A stretch of DNA of 64,000 bases, from positions 62,001 to 126,000 of the forward strand of contig JAIVFH010000028.1 in the NCBI GenBank assembly GCA_025765595.1. The letters run 5' to 3'. Origin of the DNA: Obelidium mucronatum (Eukaryota > Chytridiomycota > Chytridiomycetes > Chytridiales > Chytriomycetaceae). Position numbers and translations under genes: made by a program. This document shows positions 35,444 to 46,261 of the stretch, one piece after another. A model generated the notes under the pieces. That model saw nothing but the letters and a program-made list of their open reading frames with translations, had not been told where the DNA came from and ran no database searches. Within the stretch, counting starts at the first letter, position 1. Each line of letters begins with the position of its first letter.

Positions 35444-36881
35444 ATGCACACAGTCTTCCGCCAGCATCACCAGCAACAACCTTCTGTCTCAATGTAAGTA
35501 GGGAGGATGTATCTTCATTGTCTGGCAGTCTCTAATCAGCTTGCTTTGCCTGCGATGTTCTGATAGGGACAGTTTTGGGGACTGCATTGACAACCTGTTT
35601 GACGAATTGTGAGTAGACACTTTGCACCCGAGTTTCACTGGCTTGATCGACTAAATCTATGGGCATATTTAGAACTACGCCTTTAAGTGGAGGGTCTCCA
35701 TCAATTTACGTGCCACTCTCTCCAATACTGCCGAACGTTACGGTGCCAGCACAGTTTGGCAGTTGTTCCGAAGTAGGGCAACAGAATCGTCAACCCGTGC
35801 GCCAGTCCTCTCTTCAGCTACCATCTCTTTTAAGTTCCGCTTCTTGCTTATCTGTGCCCGCTCACGAACCCTATTTCAATACCCCTTCGCAAACCCCTGC
35901 CGGCAGCACTCCGTGCAATGTCGATTCATCGGAGCAAGATATTTTTGCTTTCCTCAATGATGGCAAGAGCAGTGTCGAGAGTCAATTTCTCGCAACTTCA
36001 CCACCATCTGTGAACCCTATCGTCAAGTCGCAACCCCGCCTTAAATTCACACCGAGTCTGTTGATTCCAAAAATCGAACCGTATTCGCCACATTTCTCAT
36101 CGTGGAGTGCACCGTCCCCTCCTTATGTCATATCGCCAGTTTCGGAACTGGGGACACCAATTCGATCAGCTGTTCCAATCTCTTATAGTTGTAGTAATAT
36201 TGGCAGTTCCTGCTCTCCGGAAAGCTATAACCGAACACCGTCACCTCAGCCATTCAGCAATCCTGTACCAGTCCAACAACCTTATCAGCGACCAATTCTC
36301 CACCAATATCAAAAGCCACAGTACCACTATCAACCTCCTCAACATCGGTATCCACAACAACAGCAACAGCAGCAACCACATCAACATCTACAACATCATA
36401 TACAGCATCAGTTGTCTGGTGTTCCCTCGCACTCTTCCCATCATCGCACATATGGACCGTATCAGACTGCCACACAGCAAGAAGCAATTAAAAAAAAGAA
36501 AACGAATTGCGCTGCTGGTCCGGTGGTTCGGGAACGTGAATACGGCCGCCGCGAACAATTCTCTGCCGAAGTAACACGATTTCTGATTTCCAAGTTCAAT
36601 CTTGTTCAAAAGCCAAGCATCGAGGAAATCCGAGCGTATGCAGAGTTTGTTGGGAAGGATGAAAAGAAGATTCAGAAATGGTTAGTCTCTTTTGATTCCT
36701 TTAAACGTATTTGGTACTTATACAGTTCTTGCACCACAGGTTTCAAAATAGGAGACGTCGGACTCTGAATAATTCGTACGTTCAGAATTCTGGATGTTCA
36801 ACTGTTGCCCCTTTCCCGACATCAGTGAGCGATATGAACGCCAGTACTGACTTGGTGTTCCTTATGGACTCGTTTTGTTGA
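35444..36881 (+). CDS. Homeodomain transcription factor 1
   Basis: Four exons (35444-35493, 35567-35608, 35673-36680, 36740-36881) give 413 aa. The long N-terminal region is Ser/Pro/Gln-rich with a poly-Q stretch, as in activation domains. The homeodomain lies near the C-terminus: basic arm KKKKTNCAAG, helix 1 EQFSAEVTRFLISKFNLV, helix 2 SIEEIRAYAEFVG, helix 3 EKKIQKWFQNRRRR. The invariant W48, F49, N51 and R53 are present. The last intron splits the Trp codon of WFQN. Nuclear DNA-binding regulator; target unknown. Adjacent to a second homeobox gene. Confidence 0.88.
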
Positions 36882-37165
36882 TTGGTGTTTGACTACGGTT
36901 TATTATTTTTCTCTCTTCGTTTTCGTGGAGTGTATCCAACAATGTGATTATGTTTGTTATTTATATTTTCGATGTGGCCAACAAAGTTGTGGTGGCTCAT
37001 ATTGATTTTTGTTTGGTCACGTGGATATCTTCTTTGCCGTTTGAGTGCACATACTGGTAATTTCAACGCTTAAACGGTCTATCCGCCGCATAGCCACATA
37101 ATCAGTGGAAATACATAAGCTGAAACTTGAAAGGGATTTGGGCCACGCTATCAACGACTGCAAAA

Positions 37166-37897
37166 ATGAATACAAATTTCGGAGAGCAGCAACAATATAA
37201 TCAGCTTCTTCAGCAACTTGGTATGATTCATCTGCAGCAATTGCTTGATACATTTCCTCACAACGGAAACATTGGAACCGCTGCTGGAGCCGAACTACTA
37301 CACCAGACAAATCGCATCGAACAGCTATGGCAACAACCATTCCTGCCAAATCCGCAGTTGATTTATTTCGTGAAGCCTGTTTTAAAAAGTAGTTCGTGCA
37401 GCACTCAATGCATACCACCCAACGTTCATCTTATTCGTGCTGTTGCTTCGACTCCCGTGTCAGCAGTTTCCCCTGAAGTAACACCCTTTCCAATTGTGCT
37501 ACCGAGTAGCACTAACACAGCAGAGTGGAGAAATATCGTACTTCCTCCAGCTCAACAGCAGAATGTGTCTCGATTCGAAGACCACACTGCCGAGACGCCT
37601 CCATCTTTGGAAGCACGTTCCGCGACACCACTGTTACGATTCGGCTTGAATGGAACCAGCACCACAGACTCATGCGAGGCTGGAACGACATCCAAGAAAA
37701 GGAAACAAGTGCTTCCAAAAGAAAAGTTTGATTGGTTGAAGGAACGGTTTCTCGAGAATCCGCGGCCAAGCAAAAACGAGATACGCGAGTGGAGCTCAAT
37801 GCTCGGATTGGAGCGGCGCCAAGTGCGCGTATTCTTTGAAAACAAACGCCAGGTGTTGAAGCGGCGGTTGAATAAATTGAGCAATTTGGATAAATGA
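37166..37897 (+). CDS. Divergent homeodomain protein 2
   Basis: Intronless frame of 243 aa starting at MNTNFGEQQQ. The N-terminal part is Gln/Ser/Pro-rich. The C-terminal 60 residues form a homeodomain-like unit: KKRKQVLPKEKFDWLKERFL (arm, helix 1), RPSKNEIREWSSMLG (helix 2) and ERRQVRVFFENKRQVLKRRL (helix 3). Position 48 is Phe rather than Trp (FFEN for WFQN), while the Asn and the following basic residues are kept. It probably arose from tandem duplication with homeobox gene 1, but the pair differ in intron content, so a retroposed or intron-lost copy is possible. Confidence 0.7.
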   Translation: MNTNFGEQQQYNQLLQQLGMIHLQQLLDTFPHNGNIGTAAGAELLHQTNRIEQLWQQPFLPNPQLIYFVKPVLKSSSCSTQCIPPNVHLIRAVASTPVSAVSPEVTPFPIVLPSSTNTAEWRNIVLPPAQQQNVSRFEDHTAETPPSLEARSATPLLRFGLNGTSTTDSCEAGTTSKKRKQVLPKEKFDWLKERFLENPRPSKNEIREWSSMLGLERRQVRVFFENKRQVLKRRLNKLSNLDK

Positions 37898-38021
37898 AAG
37901 GCGGATTTATTTTTCTAACGGCATTTATTCATTTAATTATATAAAGAAACATTTCATAGGTTTTCATACATAAAGTTTAATATTCCTTTTTTTATTCTGA
38001 AAGACTATCAAAGACAGGTTA

Positions 38022-41000
38022 ATGTCAGCCAACCTCAAAAAGCGGCAGCGGCCAGACGAAACCCAAAGCCATCTGCCACCACAGCAGCCTCCACTGAAGA
38101 ATATCAAAACAGCAAATGGCGGACGGACGGCTGCTGTCAGCGCAAAGGGAACCGCTGCAACTTCAACAACTGCAACCACCACCACTACAACAACTACAAC
38201 TACAGCTGCTCCAAAGTATCCAGCTGTTTCAAAGCGAGAATTTGCATCGCTTCGATTCTTCTTTGAAGGTGTTTCGTCCAAAGTGAAAGCAGAGTTTGAA
38301 AGTGACGTGTTGCGCTTGCAGGCGGTAAACAGCAAATCCAACCTTTTGCGTTTTTAACAGTTGATTTGTCTTAGAAAATAAGTTTTATCTTCAAGCGGGA
38401 AACTATTTCGCATTTGGTTGTTGGCGATGAGGTTCTTCGAGCTTTTGCCGTTCGGACAAATAAGACAACAGCGATGGCCAACAACAGATCAGCAATCCAA
38501 TCGAATGCGTACGATAAAAGTACAGTGGCTGCTATTTTAATTCACGTTCTCATTCTTTTGAACTACTACTAACCTCTCCTCTGACAAAAGCTATTTCATT
38601 CGCCAAACAGTGGGGTTTGAAGATATGGACAGCTTCGGAATTCAGATACCATACGTCCCGCCTCCTTGGAAAACCATCAGCCACGGCCCCAACCGCAGCA
38701 GGAGCATCGGCATCAGCAGCATCCAAAAATAACACCCTCAAAGCGCTCCTCGAAAAAGAAAAGAAGCTCTCCCATTCCACTAATCGCGGCCAAGATCCGA
38801 AAGCCGCTCTCCGTGGATTCCACGAACTTCACGGACATTATATCCTCGTCGAAGATATACACCAGATCTACAAAACAATTAGTTGGCGCGAATATAATGG
38901 AAGTCCGGCAGATCCTAATTTTGTCGCAACTCCGAATTCAGCTGTGATGGGTGCATGGCCACAAATGTATTTGGATGGAAAGGAGAATGGAAAGTTTCTT
39001 GGGAACGCGTTTATGCCTCCTGATGACGAAGATGAAGAAGAAGGAGAAAATGCGAATGGCCAAAATGAATGTAAGGAGGGAGACCTGCAAGGTAAAATTT
39101 TCTTGGCGATGTATGTACGAGTTGATAGGTGCCTTTTCGATCGATAGGAAAGAAGAGCCACACCACATTATCCAAAAAAACAAAATCCGCTGCGCGAACA
39201 GAAGATCACGAAGATTCTGGATCCGAGGACGAGGAAGACTCTGCTGGTGATTCGCAACCAACAGACAATGCTGGGGTCGGCGAGAATTGCGAAAACATTG
39301 ACAATATGGATCAAGATGGAGTCGAAGAGGACGAGTTTGAGGAGGATGATGATACAGTCATGGGAAGTGGGTACCAAGCAACCATCAATTCCCATGCCTC
39401 AGGGCTCAACAACACCACATCAATGCGGCCTATTCTTGAGCCCACCAATCCCAGCAAGAATGTGGAGGGACTTATGAAGCGCGTATTGACTCATAATCAT
39501 GCAAATAAGGAAATAACGCTGTTAGGCAAAAGCATAGAAGTGGAAGCAGTTACTGTCCCAGAACCTGTACAAAAAGCTCCACCAAAGAAGAAAAAGAGAC
39601 GATCCGGGCCAAAAGGAAAGGACTTTTACTTTCGAGCGGGGTATTGTGAGAATTGCTCAGAAAAATATGACAGTTTCATTGAGGTGAATTCTGTTTTGTT
39701 TTTCGTTGTTGGGGCTAAAAACCTTCTTTGAATCGCCAGCATGTTAAGTCTGAGAGGCATCAACTTTGGGCTAGTGATAAAAATAATTTCGGAATTGTTG
39801 ATAAATTCATTGCTACTGTCACGCGAAAGAGAGTGCCCCGCGCCAAGGTTGTTCCTATCATAATTCCTCCCCAAGAGCCCCCTGCTTCGAAAGAACACAT
39901 CCGATCAGGCGAGCTCAACGAAACGGAGGGCGGTATTCAGAGTGGAAATGGTTCGTTGCATCTATGGATCGCATATTTTTTAACCTGGGTTGCAGGGGAT
40001 GAACATCCTGTTAGTACTGTGATGAAAACACCGGATCCAAAGACCACGGCGAAGCGAAGGCGCTCTAGTTTATTCCCACCGCCCCCACCTCCTGTTGTTG
40101 TTGAGAATCCACCACCACCTTCGCCTCCAAAATGCTTGAATCAACATCTTCAGCTTGAGTCACAACGGGTGTGTCAAAAAATAGATGGGATAGTACCACA
40201 ATCCCCACAGAACGCGAATGTGTTGGAAATGGAAACTGAGCCACTGGCCGAAAGTGCGGATGGATTGAATCGGGAAAACGCGATGAATCAGCATCGAATA
40301 GAAGCGTTGTCCCCAAGTCGTCTGCCACCGCCGCCGATACATCAGCAACCACCGCTTCAGTATGAATCTGTGGCAAACGAAAACCATTTCCCACTGCACG
40401 ATAACCCTCATGACTTACTTGTCGCCAACCTTGATTGCAATGATGTTCAGTCGGAAGTGTGGGATGCGAGTATACTTGAAAAGAAACCACCACAATTACC
40501 GAATTCTATACTTCCACCTTCCACTACCAGCATACATGGAAATTCCCAGTCGGCTGATGCAACACCCAACTCTACAATAGCAAGGAGAGCGGCTGCTACA
40601 ACATCTAGAATGACAACATCAGCAGCCCTGACAAATCACAAGAGCTCCCGACGACTGACCCCCATAACTGTTTATACTCGGGAACCATCGCATCGAATTG
40701 CAACCACAATCAAAAAAGCGACAGCAAGGAAGGTCTTGTTCAAGGAGGGAGGCGGTGATGTTGGTGGCGGTGGCGGCGGCGGTGGGAGCATCAACGCAGA
40801 GAGTGCGCCATCAATGGTGAACTGCACAGATGGCACAGCTAGTAAATGCGCAAGTGTTGCGGATTCGTTAATAGTTCGACAAGAAGTAGGTGACATTGGA
40901 GAACATGAGAAACGTGATGGCGGAGGTGGACTGGAGCCAGGTGGGAACGCTGAAATTATGGCGATAGAATTGAAAGGACGAAGGAGAGGGGGAGGGATAT

Positions 41001-41526
41001 GATTGTCGTTTTGAGACATGAATTTGAATGGGAGGTTCATCAGCAGATTTTGCGATTAAGAGAGGAGGCAGGGGAAGACGACGAGGAGAGGAGCGTTGGA
41101 AACGGGAGGAGGAGGAGCTATGGCGGTGTTGGTGTTAGCGCCGCTGGAGGTGTAGGTTGTGGCAAAAAGACTCATCGCAGTGAGGTTGTCCATGATGAGC
41201 TAGGACAAGAGGAGGCCATGCTGATTTTCCAGAGGCTTGGAGCTGATGTTGTGCGATGCAATGAAATGGGCTCGGTTATAGACGACAAAGAGAATCTGAT
41301 TGTGGAAGACAGTCAAGACGAAGGAGCGGAGTCTGTGGAAAAATGCGGTGCGTTCCATGAGTATGATCAAGAAAATAGTGGCCATCAAAGTCCTTTTATT
41401 GGCGTTGGGGAGGTCAAGACTCCAGCAAATCGCGGGACGGCATTTGGGAGACGCCGAGCGACATTGGGCATAGTGGGTCGTGTAAATTTAGAAAATGTTC
41501 GAGCTACAAGATCGACACGGAAATGA
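38022..41526 (+). CDS. DBF4: Dbf4, regulatory subunit of Cdc7 kinase
   Basis: Activates Cdc7 for replication origin firing. Exons 38022-38324, 38375-38519, 38591-39091, 39148-39683 and 39740-41526. Motif N (BRCT-like): ISHLVVGDEVLRAF and FAKQWGLKIWTASEF. Motif M: HYILVEDIHQIYKTISWREY. Motif C (zinc finger): FRAGYCENCSEKYDSF then HVKSERHQLWA, with the Cys/His pairs. A Thr-run (ACA/ACC repeats) is in exon 1 and an acidic stretch in exon 4. The main frame stops at 41002. The next frame (40999-41526) reads like a natural tail (WEVHQQILRLREEAGEDDEE) and joins if bases near 40976 and 40995 are skipped, or by one -1 shift. A 45-nt in-frame segment near 39950 may be an intron. Confidence 0.88.
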
Positions 41527-41727
41527 AAGGAGGTTTTTGAAGAATCTTCTTTCAAGTGTTATTTATCGTTCTGTAACAGAATAAATCCAGAATATTGAAT
41601 CATAGTTGAATGATTAAAAAACATCACTGAACATAAATTGAGGATCAAGAATCGAAAAGAATGTGACCATTTATTAGATCAGCGTAACCGTGTTTTACAA
41701 ATACAAAGAAGAGGCTCAAAAAATAGT

Positions 41728-43562
41728 TCATTTCAAAAGTTTATCCAGAGCATCCTGCAGACGGGCCATATCTCCCTTGATGGACTGTGCATACTTAAGA
41801 ATTTTGTCTTTGTTATCCAGCACTTCAATAGTTTCCGTGTATGGGTTGTAACGGACTTGGAAGGGGCGGTCGAATGAATCAAAGTAAGTCTTGACTCTTT
41901 CTTTCATGTCTTTGAAGCTGTCAACAACGTAATAGACCTCTTGGTAATGCGTAATTCTAATGGTGTGAACGCACCTTAATATGACCTTAAGTGAAGTAAA
42001 ATACAGTAACATACGGGAATGGTGTGTTGGCACAAACTTCTGGGTCAAATGGAAGACGCTTTGGTTCTTGAGAATCGATACAGTACTATTTTTAATGAAA
42101 CAGAATTAGTACGTGGATGCGGAGAACGTGTGTTATAAGTTGTTGCTACCTCCAACTCCCCGAAACTAGACAACAAACCCGCGCCATAAGCCTTCAGCTT
42201 ATCACCTTCCTTCAAAAGTCCGAATTCGATAGTGTACCAGTAGATTCGAGAGAGCTTTTCCTAAGTCAGCATCACTAGCACCCAAGGAAGCCAAACCCAA
42301 CTCTTGGGCAAAGTCAGCGAAATCGGGATCACAGTAAAGAGCAACATGACCCAAGATTTCGTGGCAAACATCTGGCTCCGGGGTGTAGAGTGGCTTCTGA
42401 GTGGTGACGAATATATTGGGTGCTATGGAATACTCGGAATGCAAACGCGTTGAAGAAATCTCTGGAGCTGAGAAGACCGGCAACAGGGCGAACAGTCCAA
42501 CCTGTGCATTCCTTGACGAATTTGGAGACGTCAGCGATTTGTGGAATGTTGTTTTCGTTGAAGCCACAGTTTTCAATCAAGAGCTGTTTCAAACCACGTT
42601 GGATTAGACTATTGCGATTCTGAAAGGTGTGTTAATGACTTACTGGAAAGACGAATCGATGCTCTTTACAGGCATTTGTTTCGTAAAGTTTGACCAGCTT
42701 GTTGAAAACAGCACCCCTTCATAAGTATAACAATGAGTCCTCATAATACAGAAATTACCAAGTGTATTACCAAGTCTTGATTTCAGAAGGCTGTGTATTC
42801 GACTCGTGGGCAGATTTCTCCATGCCTGTACTTTTGAGCAATCTCGGCAATCTCTCCTCTACGCTTTCTGTATTCTGGGTCCTTGAATCCAGGGTGATCC
42901 GCAGTCCAATTCAGGCGCCGTAAGTAATAGTGTGATCCACGAATCCATCAATATCCGCGATTTTACGTGGGAACCAAGGAATATTTGAAGTCACTGAAAA
43001 ATATTTAGAAGGGATCTCGGCGAGTGACCTGAAAAAGACCCAAAGCTCACATCCTTCGACAGATTGGGAATCGTATCCAGTCACAACTTTCACCTCTTCC
43101 ACAATTGACTTGAACTTTTCAGTGATTTGGTCCACTTGTGGTTTGCTCTTTGCTTCAAAATCAATGAAAAAGTCGTAGGCACCACTTTTCTTGGAGGGGC
43201 GGGATTCAATTCTAGACATTGAGATTCTCAATCCACGAATTTGGGAGAGCACGTCATCAAGAGAGCCGACTTCGTCCTTGATGGTAAAACTATTGCAATT
43301 GTGGGGGAAAGACAATGGTGAAGTTTAGATTACTTTCCTCACGTCAAATAAAGAAAAATATCTTACAAGAGCGAAGTTTTGATGCTTTCTGGGTGCGGTG
43401 GTTGGGAATGCTTTTCCCTGACTGCTGTCAAAGGAGTCAATGGAGCAAGGAATGAAGCCGAGGGAGCTCTTGCTGCAATTTGACGATTCGAACGAAGAGC
43501 CTGAAGTGAGAATTCGTAGTGAGATCATTTTCAGATGTTTAGCGTGGACCGACAATTACCAT
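41728..43562 (-). CDS. PAH: Phenylalanine 4-hydroxylase, five single-base frame breaks
   Basis: Aromatic amino-acid hydroxylase using iron and tetrahydrobiopterin. Eight exons: 43562-43560 (the ATG alone), 43500-43367, 43289-43051, 42993-42771, 42716-42644, 42619-42150, 42085-42015 and 41956-41728. An ACT-type regulatory domain ([19 protein letters not shown]) precedes the catalytic core: VPWFP-like [53 protein letters not shown] (iron His pair) and [10 protein letters not shown] (iron Glu). The tetramerisation tail ends DALDKLLK. The core is continuous only if single bases at 42913, 42903, 42785, 42394 and 42261 are skipped. Then 1442 exon nt become 1437, i.e. 478 aa with every exon phase correct. 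No missense damage is seen, so this is not a typical pseudogene. A TATAAA lies about 16 nt before the ATG. Confidence 0.93.
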
Positions 43563-43920
43563 AGATGAGTCATTTTATAGCAGGGGTATTTGTCTGATAA
43601 GAACCCTTCTGTATGACACACTTTCGCTCACAGAGCTGTCAAAACAAGTCGATCACATCACGCTGAGATAAGATGTATATTAAGGTGAGTCACTTAAAGT
43701 GGTTCAATATCAAAAACCATACCACAAAAACGCCAAGATAGATGTTTCTTTAATTTCAAATAAAAGCATTGATTTAAATGCAACTTGATTACAGTAAATG
43801 AGATTCACCATGCAAAATATTGTTGTTTATTGAAAGGTGTTGAAATGGAAGTGGACCATACTCCACAGAAATAGAAAAGATGATCAAAGAAAGAGAGATG
43901 CGACAATCTTACAGCCTAAT
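43563..43920. promoter_or_regulatory. Spacer holding the PAH promoter
   Basis: 358 nt between the PAH start and the 3' end of the nucleoplasmin-like gene, both on the minus strand. On the sense strand a CTATAAAA motif lies directly upstream of the PAH ATG. I see no further gene; a short plus-strand frame at 43837 onward is the antisense shadow of the next gene. Confidence 0.5.
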
Positions 43921-45154
43921 CTACTTCTTCTTGTTCTTGTTCTTCTTTCCTCCTTTGGATTGTTGTTGCTCCTTTTCTTCCACCTTCGCTTTCTTCTGTT
44001 GTGGTTTACTGCTCGTGGCGGGGGCTGGTGCCTTACGCTTCTTGTTCAAAGCAGCTTGAAGCGCTTCCAGTTCAGCTGCGGCTTCAGCCTCTGCCTCTTC
44101 ATCGTCCTTGGTACAAAAATTTTAACATCTAAAACATCTACCGTTGAAGTCTGGTACCTCGTCATCATCATCATCGTCACCATTGATGTCATCGTCGTCG
44201 CCTTCATCATCCTCATCGTCCTCATCATCGTCGTCTCCAAGGAGACCAGAAAGGTCACTACCAGATTCAAATGTTAAAGCTACATGCTTTCAAATTTCGG
44301 TCAGTAAGTTACTTACACTGGCTTGCCTTCGGCATCCACTGGGTTTCCTTCTTCGTCAAAAAAAATCTCTGGACCTTCACCATCATCGTCATCGTCTTCT
44401 GCGACAGATTCTGGGCAAGAAAAATCAGAATAGCGTCCCAATACGATATAATCTGCTCACCATCCCATTGCAGGTTGTCATCATCATCATCATCGTCATC
44501 ATCATCATTTTCATCGCCTTCTTCATCTGTTGGAAATGTTTAGAACATCTGTTGGCAAGCCAAACCGTTGATATACCTCCAAACTCGTCAAGTTCGTCAA
44601 TAATGTAGTTTCCAGTCAAGTGAACGGTTGCGGATCCAGTGACAGAGAAGCTGATTTCTTCTCCTATATAAAAAAAGAAAGTTGGGGATTAGTTGTTCCG
44701 TCAATGCTTGGTTCTAATTCGCCACAGCACCAACACCCATTTCAAACAAAGCCCAATTCATGTCGTAACTCATAGATACAATGAATTTGAGAAAAGGGGA
44801 GTACCTTCGTTGAAGGTCAGATCGACAACGCATTGCTCAACTTGACCGAGCAACAAGTTGGCAATCACAAACTCGTCTTCTCCCGCTTGAACAGTTACTG
44901 AAACTCGCCCTTTAGTCGCCTTTGTCTTGGGGTCAATGGCAATCTTTCACAGGAAGCTTTCGTTAGGTTCTCGGGAAACACTGGCAAACTGCAGCACAGG
45001 CACTCACGTTCGTCAAGCGGAAAGCTTGTTCAACAACTTGAGAGTAATTTGACTCTGGTTCGCAGGTCTGCGCAGGGATAATTAATTAAGTTGATTTCCT
45101 TGTCGCCAAGTCGGTATGGTAACATACTAAACCCCAGAAAGCAATGGCAGCCAT
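43921..45154 (-). CDS. Nucleoplasmin-like acidic histone chaperone
   Basis: Eight exons by GT-AG junctions, start at 45154 and stop at 43921. The N-terminus MAAIAFWGLTCEPESNYSQ is the nucleoplasmin-like fold seen in FKBP39/Fpr3-type proteins (FWGL start, IANLLLGQVEQCVVDLTFNE, YIIDELDEFG). It is followed by long Asp/Glu tracts and a Lys-rich end (KKGGKK-type, KNKNKKK) for nuclear localisation. No FK506-binding isomerase domain follows, unlike Fpr3/Fpr4. Expected role: binding histones in the nucleus or nucleolus. The acidic runs (GAT/GAC repeats) span several small exons. No frameshift. Confidence 0.8.
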
Positions 45155-45335
45155 ATTAAATCTAAGTACCAGCACGGAATTAGTTCATTGCCGCAGTCGG
45201 TTGGTGATTGTCCAAGAGACAAGACGCGCACCTGTTTTGAGATGATTTTTTTTGGTCAACTGAAAACGTGTTTTTTGTAAAAAAGACAATTTTCGCAAAA
45301 AGCAGCGAATAATATCTTCTATTCTTTGTGCTTTG

Positions 45336-46185
45336 CTATTCAAACTCGGCCGTAATTCTTCTCCCCGCGAAATAGCGGCCATGCAAGGCTGCGCGGGTCT
45401 TCACTGCATCCGCAACTGTTGCAAAATGTACGCGAACATTTACTGTTTCCGACGCGCTGTTCTCTGGCTGACAAACGACCACAACCTCGACTTTGCCGTA
45501 TTTGCTGCATTCCTCCCGGATTTCGCCTTCCAGCTCGGAATCCGCCGAATCCTCTACTGCAACCATGTTCTTCAACACCAACAGCTTGCTCTCGACTATA
45601 GATGGCACGGAAGAATCGCTTAGCTTGACTCGTTTCGTTGTTCCGTCGTATTGTTGATCACCGGTTTCTTCCTTCCGCATTAGCTTCTGCATGATGTCCA
45701 AGCGCCTCGAAGAATCAATTGACAGGTTGATTTCATCGTCATCATCCAGTGCGTTGCTGCTACTTTCTTCGGCTATTTTTGCTTTTGCTGCTGCAACCGC
45801 TGCTTTTAGGGCCAAAGCTGCAGCTGATTCCGCTGGCAGTGGCGCCAAAGAAACTCCCAGCAGTGGATTCAACGTCTTTCCTGAAGAATAGGAATAGTTG
45901 GAATATGGTTTTAGAAAAACCAATTTGTTTTTCCAAATAACAAACCTATCGTTACATGTTTTGCAGCCAATTTGACAGTCTCTGGAATCTCTGGGATATC
46001 TTTCAATGCTTGCATTCCAGCCATTAAATCTCCTCCAACTATCGCTTTCATAACATTTAAACGAGCTCCGGCAAGTTCTAGTCCTCCCTGTGCCTTGATG
46101 GATGCAACAGCATTGGTAGCCGAAATTTCACTTTTGAATTGGACGTAGCTAACAGGTTATTATTTTAATGGTTCATGCGCGTATC

Positions 46186-46261
<76 letters not shown>

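Noticed and set aside
41728..43562. PAH as a pseudogene
   Set aside because: All five breaks are single extra bases, catalytic residues and splice sites are intact and no in-frame missense decay is evident. A pseudogene would be expected to carry deletions and substitutions too. It remains a fallback if expression is absent.
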